From Bacteroidales bacterium M8 (GTDB taxonomy: Bacteria; Bacteroidota; Bacteroidia; Bacteroidales; Muribaculaceae), in contig LUJS01000039.1 of assembly GCA_001689495.1 (NCBI GenBank), positions 45,348 to 109,347 of the forward strand: a DNA stretch of 64,000 nucleotides, written 5' to 3'. Below are positions 35,007-43,082 of this stretch, piece after piece. The first letter of the stretch is position 1; each line of letters begins with the position of its first letter. Made by a program: the position numbers and the translations under genes. The notes below the pieces were generated by a model that searched no databases, was not told where the DNA came from, and was given only the letters and a program-made list of their open reading frames with translations.

Positions 35007-36437
35007 ATGAAAAAACTGATTCTCCTTGCCGCAGGGACACTGGCGGTGCTGACGGGCTGTGATCCCGGTGCCAAGAAGGGTGCTGACGCTCCCACCGAAG
35101 ACGACGTGATACTGCACGCTTGGTCGTGGAGCTTTGACACCATCGCCGCCAACATGAAGGATATAGCCGACGCCGGCTATGCATACGTGCAGACATCGCC
35201 CGCCAATACATGTTTTGTTGGCGAGGACGGAGGCATGGCCCTCTACTCGCAGCCGGGCGACTCGGTGAAGGGCAAATGGTATTACTATTACCAGCCCACC
35301 GACTGGAAGATCGGCAACTATCTGCTGGGCTCGCGCGACCAGTTCAAGGCCATGATGGACTCTGCCGCCAAGTATGGCGTCAAGGTTATCGTGGACGTGC
35401 TGCCCAACCACACCGCCGTAGACCATACCGCGGTGCTGCCCGATCTGGACAATGCCGTGGGTGGACACGAGAAGCTGTTTCACGCCAACGGCTTCACGGA
35501 CATCATCGACTATAACGACCGCTATCAGTGCACCACCGGCAAGATGGGTGGCCTGCCTGACGTGAACACCGAGAACCCCGACTTCCAGAAATATTACATG
35601 GCCTATGTCAACGACCTGCTCAGCCTCGGCGTGAAGGGTTTCCGCTATGACACGGCCAAGCATATCGGCCTGCCGTCGGATCCGCTCGACTCGCTGGCCG
35701 AGAAGAACAACTTCTGGCCCATCGCTCTGGGCATGGAGGAGGTTGACGGCGTCAAGCTGGCCGTGCCCGGCGACTCGCTGTTCATCTATGGCGAGGTGCT
35801 TCAGGACAAGAATGTCAAGGAGGACGAGTATGCCGACATCATGCTCGTAACCGCCAGCAACTATGGCCACGCCCTGCGCAACGCGCTCGACAAGGGTGAC
35901 TTTGGCGCCGACTCGCTGCTGACATGGCACCACAAGGCCACGCCCGACCGTCTGGTGACTTGGGTCGAGAGCCACGACACATACGCCAACCAGCATGAGT
36001 CGGCCGGTCTGACCGACGAGCAGGTGCGCATGGGCTGGGTATTCCTCACCGCCCGCCAGCACGGCACGCCGCTGTTCTTCAGCCGTCCAGCCGGCAGCAC
36101 CCGCGAGAACTATTGGGGCAACAACCGCGTAGGTGCCCGCGGTAACGACGAGTTCAAGCACCCCGAGGTAGTGGCCGTAAACAACTTCCGTCGCGCCATG
36201 CACGGACAGCCCGAGAATATTGTCGAGGCTAATTCGGGCGCAGTCGTGGCCGTAGAGCGCGGCAAGGCGGGCGAGGCGCTGGTCAACCTGTCGAACCAGC
36301 CCCAGACCGTCGACATGCCCACCGCACTGCCCGACGGCACGTATGCCGACAAGGTGTATAATCAGACATTCGAGGTGAAGGGTGGCAAGCTCACCGGCAG
36401 CCTCCAGCCACTTACGTCTTATATTCTCGAAGATTAA
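35007..36437 (+). CDS. GH13 alpha-amylase-family lipoprotein
   Basis: The 476-residue protein has a lipoprotein signal (LILLAAGTLAVLTGC, Cys at about 18), so it is exported and lipid-anchored. All four GH13 regions are seen: DVLPNH, GFRYDTAKH with the nucleophile Asp215, GEVLQ with the acid/base Glu263, and VESHD with Asp324. A C-terminal beta domain follows (about 400-476). It is expected to hydrolyse alpha-1,4-glucans such as starch or glycogen. It does not lie in an obvious sus-type cluster. Confidence 0.92.
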   Translation: MKKLILLAAGTLAVLTGCDPGAKKGADAPTEDDVILHAWSWSFDTIAANMKDIADAGYAYVQTSPANTCFVGEDGGMALYSQPGDSVKGKWYYYYQPTDWKIGNYLLGSRDQFKAMMDSAAKYGVKVIVDVLPNHTAVDHTAVLPDLDNAVGGHEKLFHANGFTDIIDYNDRYQCTTGKMGGLPDVNTENPDFQKYYMAYVNDLLSLGVKGFRYDTAKHIGLPSDPLDSLAEKNNFWPIALGMEEVDGVKLAVPGDSLFIYGEVLQDKNVKEDEYADIMLVTASNYGHALRNALDKGDFGADSLLTWHHKATPDRLVTWVESHDTYANQHESAGLTDEQVRMGWVFLTARQHGTPLFFSRPAGSTRENYWGNNRVGARGNDEFKHPEVVAVNNFRRAMHGQPENIVEANSGAVVAVERGKAGEALVNLSNQPQTVDMPTALPDGTYADKVYNQTFEVKGGKLTGSLQPLTSYILED

Positions 36438-36468
36438 GTAATAGAGATTTCGATCAATGGACACAAAG

Positions 36469-36500
36469 GGTTAAAGCCCGCAAACGGGGGCTTTAACTCT
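36469..36500 (+). terminator. Terminator of the GH13 gene
   Basis: GTTAAAGCCC and GGGCTTTAAC form a perfect 10-bp stem (36469-36478 with 36487-36496), followed by a moderately T-rich stretch. Confidence 0.75.
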
Positions 36501-36525
36501 TTGCCTTTTATAGACTTGATATGAT

Positions 36526-37194
36526 ATGAGTGTTAAATTGCTTGTCAGACGGATATTGCTGAGCCTGTGCGCGTTGGGCGTGCTTGCGGTGCTCTTTGCC
36601 GCCTGTGCCAACGTAGTGGTCGAGAGCGAGGCCAAGGGCCGGATATATACCGACGCCAATGCCATTCCCCACAATAAGGTGGCGCTGCTGCTGGGCACCA
36701 ATCCGCGCAACAGATACGGCGGGCCGAATACATATTTCACCAACCGCATCAAGACGGCGGCTCTCTACAAGGCCGGAAAGGTAGACTACATCATAGCCAG
36801 CGGCGACAATCACACCCGCCGTTACGACGAGCCCACGGCCATGCGCGACTCGCTGATGGCACACGGCGTGCCCATGGACAGGATAATACTCGATTTTGCC
36901 GGATTCAGGACCCTCGACTCGGTCGTCAGGGCCAAGGAGGTGTTCGGCTGCGACAGGCTCACAATCATATCTCAGGCCGACCACTGCGCGCGGGCCCTAT
37001 ATCTTGCCGACGCCAACGGCATTGATGCCGTGGCCATCTCGGCGCCGCTGCGCGCAAGCCGCAGCGTGAGGATTCGTCTGGGGGTGCGCGAATGGATGGC
37101 GCGCGTCAAGATGATGCTTGACCTCGCCTTTGGCAAACAGCCCCATTTTCTGGGCGAGAAAATCCGTATTCCGGACGCAGACAACAAAAAGTAA
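36526..37194 (+). CDS. SanA/YdcF-family (DUF218) membrane protein
   Basis: This 222-residue protein has one N-terminal membrane helix (about 8-27: RILLSLCALGVLAVLFAAC) and a DUF218 domain. The domain blocks are ALLLGTNPRNRYGGPN, YIIASGDNHTRRYDEP and TIISQADHCARALYLA. E. coli SanA affects envelope permeability to vancomycin, and related ElyC/YdcF proteins act near peptidoglycan synthesis. The biochemical function is not known. It reads away from the zeta-like gene pair, which lies on the opposite strand and converges on it. Confidence 0.85.
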   Translation: MSVKLLVRRILLSLCALGVLAVLFAACANVVVESEAKGRIYTDANAIPHNKVALLLGTNPRNRYGGPNTYFTNRIKTAALYKAGKVDYIIASGDNHTRRYDEPTAMRDSLMAHGVPMDRIILDFAGFRTLDSVVRAKEVFGCDRLTIISQADHCARALYLADANGIDAVAISAPLRASRSVRIRLGVREWMARVKMMLDLAFGKQPHFLGEKIRIPDADNKK

Positions 37195-37206
37195 GGCAGG
37201 GAGAGG

Positions 37207-37404
37207 CTATACCGCGAACTGCGGGAAGAGGGTGACGAAGTCGTCGAGAGCTTTTGAGGCGGGCACGATTATGGGGTCTCCCTGACGATTGCAGTATATG
37301 ACCGAATCGCCATGGAGGGCTTTGTCGCGGAGCATCTTGTCGTGAGCCTTGAGGAGACTCTGCTCGACGCGCTTGCGGAGGTTTTCTTTATCCTTGTTTG
37401 ACAT
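37207..37404 (-). CDS. Small hypothetical protein paired with the zeta-like kinase
   Basis: The protein has 65 residues from MSNKDKENLRK; a longer start at 37413 is possible. A charged N-terminal helix (LRKRVEQSLLKAHDKMLRDK) is followed by a short strand-rich part (DSVIYCNRQGDPIIVPASKA). It overlaps the end of the zeta-like gene by 17 bases on the same strand, the kind of packing expected of a toxin-antitoxin pair. I recognise no family. An antitoxin role is only a suggestion from context. Confidence 0.6.
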   Translation of the reverse strand: MSNKDKENLRKRVEQSLLKAHDKMLRDKALHGDSVIYCNRQGDPIIVPASKALDDFVTLFPQFAV

Positions 37405-37954
37405 GATTGGCAATGTGACGGAAGGTTTTGGGAAGGAATATCTTGTCTGAGCAGGCTATGGCCACGGGATAGCGCGAGTTGTCGTAGATGGTCCAGTCGT
37501 CGACAATAGGCATGAAAATCTCGAAGAGATTGTGCAATCCGCGGTAGAAGCGCTGCCGCACTGTGGCGGGGGGAATGTTGTGGCCGCCGTTGCGCACGCG
37601 CTGTGCCACACGCGATATGGCGAGCTCGGGCGACGGGAGCCAGAAGAAGAGGAGAATCACCTCGTATCCGGCGGCATGGGCGCGCCGCACGGTGTTGCGG
37701 TATGACCTTGTGGCGAGCGTTGTCTCGATGGCAAAGGTGCGTCGCTCGGCTATGAGCTGCTGTATACGCCTGAGCATCAGACGGCCGGCCTCGATGGCCA
37801 TTTCTTCGGGATTGAACGGCGAGAGGCCGCGGGCAATCTCGTCGGCGTTGACGAATTCACGGCATTCGAGCGCATCGGGCAGTACCGTGAATGATGCCGT
37901 GGTCTTGCCGGCGCCGTTACATCCGGCTATGATATAGAGTCTTGGAGGTGTCAT
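37388..37954 (-). CDS. Zeta-toxin-like P-loop kinase
   Basis: This 188-residue protein begins RLYIIAGCNGAGKTTAS, with Walker A at residues 11-18. It then has VNADEIARGLSP and FAIETTLATRSYR, the pattern of zeta/PezT-type toxins and related small kinases. Late Arg residues around ISRVAQRVRNGGHNIP fit the lid. Classical zeta toxins phosphorylate UDP-N-acetylglucosamine and stop wall synthesis. Some family members, however, are harmless kinases. The partner ORF downstream overlaps it. No promoter was found in the 27-base gap to the upstream ATPase gene. Confidence 0.75.
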   Translation of the reverse strand: MTPPRLYIIAGCNGAGKTTASFTVLPDALECREFVNADEIARGLSPFNPEEMAIEAGRLMLRRIQQLIAERRTFAIETTLATRSYRNTVRRAHAAGYEVILLFFWLPSPELAISRVAQRVRNGGHNIPPATVRQRFYRGLHNLFEIFMPIVDDWTIYDNSRYPVAIACSDKIFLPKTFRHIANHVKQG

Positions 37955-37981
37955 TTGGTTGAGTTAATGGTGTATATAATA

Positions 37982-38647
37982 TCAACCAAATTCGGTGGCG
38001 GTTAGTTTGAAGCGGCCGTCGATATATGTGAAATCGACGAGGCCCATGACGTGGAGGGTGACGATGAGCTCTTCGGTCATGGCTCGCGAGAGGTGGGCCG
38101 AGACCATCGCCTCCTCGAGGTCGGCGCCCTTGTCGCGGGCGGCGAGGGCGAGGAGCAACCGCGAGGGTGTGTCGAGGCTGAGGGCCGACGCCGAGTCGGA
38201 GGATGCCTTGGCGCGCCATGCCCGCACCATGAGCGGGGTGGCGAGTATGTTCTCGTCGCGCACGCGATAGTATGCCTTGAGCGTGCCGTCAGCCTCGCGC
38301 ACGCACACGGGACGCTGCGGGGCGGGGTCAATCTCGACACGCACCACCATGAGTCCGCCGTCTACCCTGAAGGGGGTTACGCGGATCTGCTGCGGTGGAT
38401 CGCAGTGCATCTCGGCGGCCTGCTCGATCATGTAGATGTCTTCCTCGGAGCGCACGCCTGCGATGTTGCCGTTGTCCTTGACTCCTACCAGAAGGCGCCC
38501 GCCCGAGTGGTTGGCGAATGCCGAGAGGGAGCGCGCTATCTTGCGCGAGTCGGGGATGGCAAACTTGAAGTCCTGCTGCTCGTGCTCGCCCTGTTCGATG
38601 AGCGAGGCGATGTAGAAGGAGCCCTTTATGCCTTTCAGGTCTTTCAC
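37982..38647 (-). CDS. AlbA_2/Schlafen-type ATP-binding protein
   Basis: The start is a GTG (VKDLKGIKGS) that overlaps the luxS stop as GTGA; longer frames are shadows of luxS. The 221-residue protein has the AlbA_2 domain at about 20-135: EQQDFKFAI, RSLSAFANHSGGRLLVGVKD and DGGLMVVRVEIDP. A helical C-terminal part follows that may be a winged helix. AlbA_2 proteins bind nucleic acids and ATP and act in regulation or RNA cleavage. Being coupled to luxS is unusual but clear from the overlap. Confidence 0.8.
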   Translation of the reverse strand: MKDLKGIKGSFYIASLIEQGEHEQQDFKFAIPDSRKIARSLSAFANHSGGRLLVGVKDNGNIAGVRSEEDIYMIEQAAEMHCDPPQQIRVTPFRVDGGLMVVRVEIDPAPQRPVCVREADGTLKAYYRVRDENILATPLMVRAWRAKASSDSASALSLDTPSRLLLALAARDKGADLEEAMVSAHLSRAMTEELIVTLHVMGLVDFTYIDGRFKLTATEFG

Positions 38648-39129
38648 TCTGCAGGATAGTTGAGATTTTCGGTGCCGGGGTCGGTGAGTATTTCGTCGAG
38701 ATAGGTGCGTGCGGCCTTGCGCGCGGCATCTAGGTCCATGAATGTCCAGTTGCCGCAGTCGCGGGGCGAGGCGCCGGGTATGTCGCCCTCGAATCCGGCC
38801 ACGAAACTCATCGTCTCGCGCAGCAGGGGCAGTATGTCGGCGGGCTCGAGACGGCCCTGCATGATGAGATAGTTGCCCGTGCAGCAGCCCATGGGGCCCC
38901 AGTAGACTATGCGGGGCGACCACTCGGGATGATTGCGCAGATAGGTGGCTGCGAGGTGTTCGATGGCGTGCAGGGCCTGAGGCGACAGCGCGGGCTGACG
39001 GTTGGGCTCGGTCATGCGGACGTCGAAGGTGGTGATGTCGTCGCCCGAGGGGGTGACGTCGCGGCGCGATACATATACGCCTCTGAGCAGGCGGTTGTGG
39101 TCGATGGTGAAGCTGGGTATCTTTTTCAT
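38644..39129 (-). CDS. luxS: S-ribosylhomocysteine lyase
   Basis: This 161-residue enzyme cleaves S-ribosylhomocysteine to homocysteine and DPD, the precursor of autoinducer-2. The metal ligands are readable: His54 and His58 in HAIEH (with Glu57 as base) and Cys125 in PRDCGNW. The catalytic Cys is in GPMGCCTGNY at 82 or 83. It follows mtnN by two bases, so the two steps of S-adenosylhomocysteine detoxification are encoded together. Length and motifs are complete. Confidence 0.96.
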   Translation of the reverse strand: MKKIPSFTIDHNRLLRGVYVSRRDVTPSGDDITTFDVRMTEPNRQPALSPQALHAIEHLAATYLRNHPEWSPRIVYWGPMGCCTGNYLIMQGRLEPADILPLLRETMSFVAGFEGDIPGASPRDCGNWTFMDLDAARKAARTYLDEILTDPGTENLNYPAE

Positions 39130-39131
39130 GG

Positions 39132-39809
39132 TCAGGCGGGGAGGTTTTCGAGGAGTTTCTTGACGAGGGCGAACGAGTGGGCCGGGGCATCGTCCCAGAA
39201 GTTCTCGTACTGGCGCGAATTGTCGTGCGAGCACCACGGCGAGTCGCTGATGACGCGCATGCAGAAGAACGGTATCTCCCTGTGGCAGCATACCTGTGCG
39301 ATGGCGGCCGACTCCATGTCGATGGCCTTGACCCCGGGGAAGTGCGAGCGTATCTTCTCGACCTCCTCGCGGCGCGATATGAACAGCTCGCCCGAGCAAA
39401 TCAGGCCCCTCTTGACCGAGTCGCTGTCGGGGATTATCTCCTCGAATCCGACCGCCGGCATCAGGCGTGGCGATCCGGGCACATGGCCCCACTCCTCGCC
39501 GATGCACCAGAAGTCGTGATGCGCCAGCGAGGTGGCTATGACGGTGTCCATGACGGCTACCTCCTCGCCCGCGCCCGCGGCCACGCCCGAGTTGATGACG
39601 AGGTCGGGGGCATAGAGTTCGGCCATGAGCGTGGCGCCCATGGCGGCGTTGACCTTGCCTATGCCGCACTCCATCAGCACCACGCGGTGCCGTGCGATGT
39701 CGCCGGTGTGAAACAGTGTGCCGCCGCGGGTCTCGGAGGCTGCGTTGTCGAGTAGGGGGAGGATGAGGCGGAGCTCCTTGCTCATCGCCACGATGATTCC
39801 TATGGTCAT
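39132..39809 (-). CDS. mtnN: 5'-methylthioadenosine/S-adenosylhomocysteine nucleosidase
   Basis: The start is the ATG of MTIGIIVAMSKEL at 39809, overlapping the tatC stop (ATGA); 225 residues. The enzyme releases adenine from S-adenosylhomocysteine, giving the substrate of LuxS. The motifs are conserved: the early Glu12 in MSKEL, ECGIGKVNAA, NSGVAAGA, AIDMESAAIAQ and the catalytic Asp in VISDSPW. It forms the centre of the tat-mtnN-luxS operon. Confidence 0.95.
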   Translation of the reverse strand: MTIGIIVAMSKELRLILPLLDNAASETRGGTLFHTGDIARHRVVLMECGIGKVNAAMGATLMAELYAPDLVINSGVAAGAGEEVAVMDTVIATSLAHHDFWCIGEEWGHVPGSPRLMPAVGFEEIIPDSDSVKRGLICSGELFISRREEVEKIRSHFPGVKAIDMESAAIAQVCCHREIPFFCMRVISDSPWCSHDNSRQYENFWDDAPAHSFALVKKLLENLPA

Positions 39810-40564
39810 TTGTGCGATATTGATGTGGCGGGAGCGGGGACGGCAAGGGCCGAGAGCTCCCACAGGATGTAAACGGGAGTGAAGACGACGAGGAGAGTGA
39901 ACGGGTCGCCCGACGGGGTGACGACGGCGGCGAGGACGAGGAGCGCCACGATGGCGTGGCGGCGATAGAGCGTGAAGACGCGGCGGTTGATGACGCCTAT
40001 GCGCCCGAGCAGCCACGCGACCACGGGGAGCTCGAAGATGATGCCCATGAGCAGGACGGTCATCAGGAAGTTGTCCATGTATGAGTCGAGCGAAATCTGA
40101 TTTGGTATCGAGGCCGAGAGCTGATAGTCGGCCAGAAACCTGAGCGTGAGTGGGAAGACCAGAAAGTAGCCCGCGGCCACGCCTGCGAAGAACATGACGC
40201 ATGCCCCGGCAAACGCGGGTGCCACGCCACGCCGCTCGTTCTCATAGAGCCCGGGCGCCACGAACCCCCACAGCATGAAGAGCACGACGGGAAACGCCGT
40301 GGCCAGCGCCATATAGAGCGAGGCGGTCATGTGGATGAAAAACTGCGACGCCAGCTGTATGTTGACCAGCGAGACCTCTGACGTCTCGAGCCCGAGCAGC
40401 GCGTAGAGCGGGAAGTCGGGACGGCACGGGGCCATGATGACCGAGTCGAACATGCGGGGCATGGCCGCGAAGAAGACCGCCACGAGCACCACGATGACGG
40501 CGGCAATGCGCAGCAGGACACCGCGCAGCACCTCGGCATGATCCCAGAAGGTCTGCCGGTCCAT
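39806..40564 (-). CDS. tatC: Sec-independent translocase subunit TatC
   Basis: This 252-residue protein has six predicted membrane helices. It is the receptor for twin-arginine signal peptides. The N-terminal signature TFWDHAEVLRGVLLR corresponds to the usual FxxHLxELRxRL. The periplasmic and cytoplasmic loops and the late helices (LPVVAWLLGRIGVI, ALLVLAAVVTPSGDPF) fit the family. Its ATG overlaps the tatA stop (TGATG). An upstream GTG is less likely as the start. Confidence 0.94.
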   Translation of the reverse strand: MDRQTFWDHAEVLRGVLLRIAAVIVVLVAVFFAAMPRMFDSVIMAPCRPDFPLYALLGLETSEVSLVNIQLASQFFIHMTASLYMALATAFPVVLFMLWGFVAPGLYENERRGVAPAFAGACVMFFAGVAAGYFLVFPLTLRFLADYQLSASIPNQISLDSYMDNFLMTVLLMGIIFELPVVAWLLGRIGVINRRVFTLYRRHAIVALLVLAAVVTPSGDPFTLLVVFTPVYILWELSALAVPAPATSISHK

Positions 40565-40761
40565 CACTCGCCGGGTTTCTTGTCGTCAGCGGGTTTCTCG
40601 ATTTCGGCCGAGACATCATTGAGCCCTTCCTTGAAGGAATGGACCCCTTTGCCCAGCGACCGAGCCAGCTCGGGTATGCGCTTGGCCCCGAAGAGCAGGA
40701 GCACCACCACGAGAATGATGATGATCTCGCCGGTGCCGAGATTGAATATGCAGGGTATCAT
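40564..40761 (-). CDS. tatA: Sec-independent translocase subunit TatA/E
   Basis: This short protein of 65 residues starts at [12 protein letters not shown]. One membrane helix ([13 protein letters not shown]) is followed by the amphipathic helix [20 protein letters not shown] and an acidic tail. These are the TatA/E hallmarks, including [10 protein letters not shown]. It forms the protein-conducting oligomer with TatC. There is no TatB gene nearby, as in other minimal Tat systems. It is the first gene of the operon. Confidence 0.93.
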   Translation of the reverse strand: MIPCIFNLGTGEIIIILVVVLLLFGAKRIPELARSLGKGVHSFKEGLNDVSAEIEKPADDKKPGE

Positions 40762-40805
40762 AGTTATATCGTGCTGTGAAAAATGTGTGATATTATTGGA
40801 TGATA

Positions 40806-40813
40806 CAAAATTA
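40806..40813 (-). promoter_or_regulatory. -7 box of the tatA operon
   Basis: On the minus strand TAATTTTG, 45 bases before the tatA start. The nearest TTG upstream is at 24 bp spacing, so the -33 box is not convincing. Confidence 0.55.
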
Positions 40814-40930
40814 CACAATTTCCGCGGGATAAACCTCCAAGCCGTGTCTAAAAAATGTCAAAAATACCGACTAAAGAGACACAAGCCAAGGGTATTTTGA
40901 TACAAAAACGCGGTGTGGACGATATTATTC

Positions 40931-40960
40931 TTGGAATTTAGAGGATAATGTCTAAATTTG
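40931..40960 (+). promoter_or_regulatory. Promoter of the AAA+ locus
   Basis: TTG at 40931-40933, 19 bp, then TAAATTTG at 40953-40960, 35 bases before the first gene at 40996. No other promoter was found within the locus. Confidence 0.85.
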
Positions 40961-40995
40961 CAGCATAAACCTGAAAAGACTCATTTCACAAAACC

Positions 40996-41343
40996 ATGAA
41001 CAATATAGAAAATATAATCAAGACCTTGCTTGAGGATGTTGACAAGAATCCCGACAAGCCTGTCGACGAGTTGCTCGTCGCTGCCGCCCGCAAAATGGGG
41101 CTCGGTGACGAAGCCATGGCCGAGCTGCTCGAATCTCTGGACCTGCTGGACCGATTTGATGAAAAGGCCAAGAGTCTCGCCGAAGCCCGCAAGGAGGGCG
41201 ATACAAGAAACGAATGGCTTGAAGGCCAGCTCGCCGGAGCCGCCGGAAAATTGGGCGGCGAGAAGGGCACAATCTTCATCGAGGAGATAAAGAACGCCAC
41301 CGGGAAATCGTTAGAGAACATGCTGACCGACGAAAACTGCTGA
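40996..41343 (+). CDS. Unrecognised 115-residue helical protein, gene 1 of the AAA+ locus
   Basis: I do not recognise a family. The protein is acidic, probably all-helical, with no signal peptide and no membrane segment. Leu-rich helices at about 3-15 and 41-53 (EAMAELLESLDLLD) precede a charged stretch and a Gly-containing segment (GQLAGAAGKLGGEKG, about 76-90). It is separated from the next gene by only two bases. Being first behind a single good promoter suggests that it is needed in step with the other locus products, for example as an adaptor or substrate of the ATPase. Confidence 0.7.
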   Translation: MNNIENIIKTLLEDVDKNPDKPVDELLVAAARKMGLGDEAMAELLESLDLLDRFDEKAKSLAEARKEGDTRNEWLEGQLAGAAGKLGGEKGTIFIEEIKNATGKSLENMLTDENC

Positions 41344-41345
41344 TT

Positions 41346-41993
41346 ATGGAAAAGAACGGTATTTTTGAAGCTATCCATTCGATTGGACAGAACATAAGGA
41401 ACGTCACGGACCTGACATCCGCAATGACCGAACTGCCCGAGGGCGAGGTCAAGACCTCATACGAATCCAAACTGGTCGACGAGGCGCTTTCGAGCAATTT
41501 CAACAGTCCGAGCGAGCTTGCACTGAAAAAAGTAATGAGCACGGCTCTGGCTATAGCCAAGGCCAAGGAGCTGTTGCCCGACGGCGTAGCCAAGGACATA
41601 AGCGGAACAGGCATGGCATCGCTGGTCGACGACGTGGTGTCGCGCGCCAAGGTGGCCATGAAGGTGGCCGAGGGCTTCGATCCGTACAAGGGCGCTGACC
41701 TTCTCATAGACAAGGCCGCAGCGAGAGTGGCAGCCATGGCTGATGTCGTGGTGGAAAAGGGTGTGGATTTAGCTATAAACAAGATCGGAACAGTCGTGAT
41801 CTCTGTTTTCCCGCCGGCAGCTCCGGTTGTTGCAGTTTTAAAGTCAGTGCAACCTGTGATTACGGCTACTGTTCAGAAAGTGGTGCGCAAGGGTATTGCC
41901 TTAGTGGCAAATGTGGCTAAGGTTGCCGTGCGAAAGATTGGCGAGGGCGTCAGGAAAGTTGCGTCAAAGGTCAAGAACTGGCTCTTCGGTTAA
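41346..41993 (+). CDS. Unrecognised 215-residue protein with hydrophobic and basic C-terminus, gene 2 of the AAA+ locus
   Basis: No family is recognised. The first 125 residues look soluble and helical. From about 140 there is a hydrophobic run (GTVVISVFPPAAPVVAVL). A long basic amphipathic stretch then runs to the end, rich in Val, Ala and Lys/Arg (KVAVRKIGEGVRKVASKVKN near 190-210, ending WLFG). Such a tail could insert in or disrupt membranes. The gene sits between the helical gene 1 and the Sel1-like gene 3. A membrane-active effector or membrane anchor is possible but unproven. Confidence 0.68.
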   Translation: MEKNGIFEAIHSIGQNIRNVTDLTSAMTELPEGEVKTSYESKLVDEALSSNFNSPSELALKKVMSTALAIAKAKELLPDGVAKDISGTGMASLVDDVVSRAKVAMKVAEGFDPYKGADLLIDKAAARVAAMADVVVEKGVDLAINKIGTVVISVFPPAAPVVAVLKSVQPVITATVQKVVRKGIALVANVAKVAVRKIGEGVRKVASKVKNWLFG

Positions 41994-42007
41994 CCAACAG
42001 CGGTAGT

Positions 42008-42625
42008 ATGAAACTGATTGCCAAAGCAAAACCTGTAAGATTCAGAATAAAATCCGGTGGGGTAGAGCACAATTCGCTCGAATCCCTCAGAGAGTATTTC
42101 TGTTTTGAGGATATATTGCCGTTGCTTGATGAGTCACGACGACTGTCAAGATGGCTCGTCAGCATTGGCCGGGACGATGTGGCAAGGAGGCTCGATCGCT
42201 TGAATCTGTCGCCGGACAGACTCAAGCAGATGTTGCAGTTGTATAATGTTCTTTTCAGTCCGGCACGACAGCTTGAGACACTTGATGATATGCTTGCCGC
42301 ATACGATCGTAAGGAAATATCGCGGGGTCTGGTACGAAAAGCAATAACCGTGACGAATGTCCCTAATCTCCTAAGAATAAATAATAAGAGGTCGTTTTTT
42401 GACAAATATCCTGATCTTGTCGAGGATATTTTTGTGTCTTATTTTGAAAAGGAGAAAGAGACTGCGAAAGCTGACGAGCTTTATGAAATCGGAAAATTCC
42501 TATTTGAGCACGGGACACACAATGCAGTTGGAGTAGAGTGTATTCGTGAATCTTCAAATAAAGGATTTGATACGGCAAAAGTAAAACTGGCAGAATACGG
42601 CAAAAGTAAAACTGGCAGAAATTGA
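42008..42625 (+). pseudogene. Gene 3 of the AAA+ locus, N-terminal fragment truncated by a 25-bp duplication
   Basis: In the present sequence this frame gives 205 residues. The N-terminal part (about 5-110) has a compact helical domain (LESLREYFCFEDILPLLDES, then RLSRWLVSIGRDD). A Sel1-like half-repeat follows (IGKFLFEHGTHNAV, ESSNKGFDTAKVKLAE, about 160-197). The last nine residues come from the second copy of a perfect 25-bp repeat and end in an early TGA. With one copy, the frame continues into 42639-43082 as a single 349-residue protein. It is more AT-rich than its neighbours. It may be a pseudogene or a phase-off allele. Confidence 0.8.
42571..42620 (+). repeat. Perfect 25-bp tandem duplication that shifts the frame
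   Basis: Positions 42571-42595 and 42596-42620 are identical (they begin TACGGCAAAAGTAAAACTGG). Because 25 is not a multiple of 3, the duplication shifts the frame and brings in a stop at 42623-42625. One copy, or four, would restore the original reading frame. Confidence 0.95.
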
Positions 42626-42638
42626 AAAGCTAAAGTAC

Positions 42639-43082
42639 TTGAAGTATTTCGAATGTAGGGAGGTCTATCATTATCTCAGCTCACCCGAGATGCAAAAGAC
42701 ACTAAAACATTCTTGGGATAATAAAAGAATTATCATTAGGTCATTTCCCTCAGTTATAGAGAATGAGATTGTCCATTTTTCGAATCAATGTCTGAAATTA
42801 TACAAAAATGAGCAAGTCTATCAGTATTGGATAGATATGGAATTTGGAACTCCTGTCAATACAGATCTCTTTTATCAAGAAAAATTATTTCTTTTGGCCG
42901 TATTTTGTTGGTATGGAAGTACATACGAAAGGCGCTTGAGAAAAGTTGCAGAAGAATATCCACCTGCTAAAGAATTGTTGACGGGTAAGCATCCATATTC
43001 ATATAAAGAAATATCCAACAATTCGGAAGGGTATCTCAAGTGGTTCATAACCGAGTATTTAACCACGCGCGTTTCGAAATGA
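42639..43082 (+). pseudogene. Gene 3 of the AAA+ locus, C-terminal fragment
   Basis: This 147-codon frame has no ATG near its beginning (the first usable codon is a TTG). It directly continues the frame of the 42008 gene once one 25-bp copy is removed: the junction then reads KVKLAEIEKLKYLKYF. The fragment has aromatic and charged residues (VYHYLSSPEMQKTLKHSWDN, FCWYGSTYERRLRK) and no recognised domain. Its TGA overlaps the ATG of the AAA+ gene as ATGA, so loss of translation here could lower expression of the ATPase. Confidence 0.8.

Noticed and set aside
38644..39846. Long minus-strand frame of 400 codons covering luxS
   Set aside because: Only its last 161 codons are luxS; the upstream part is the wrong frame of mtnN.
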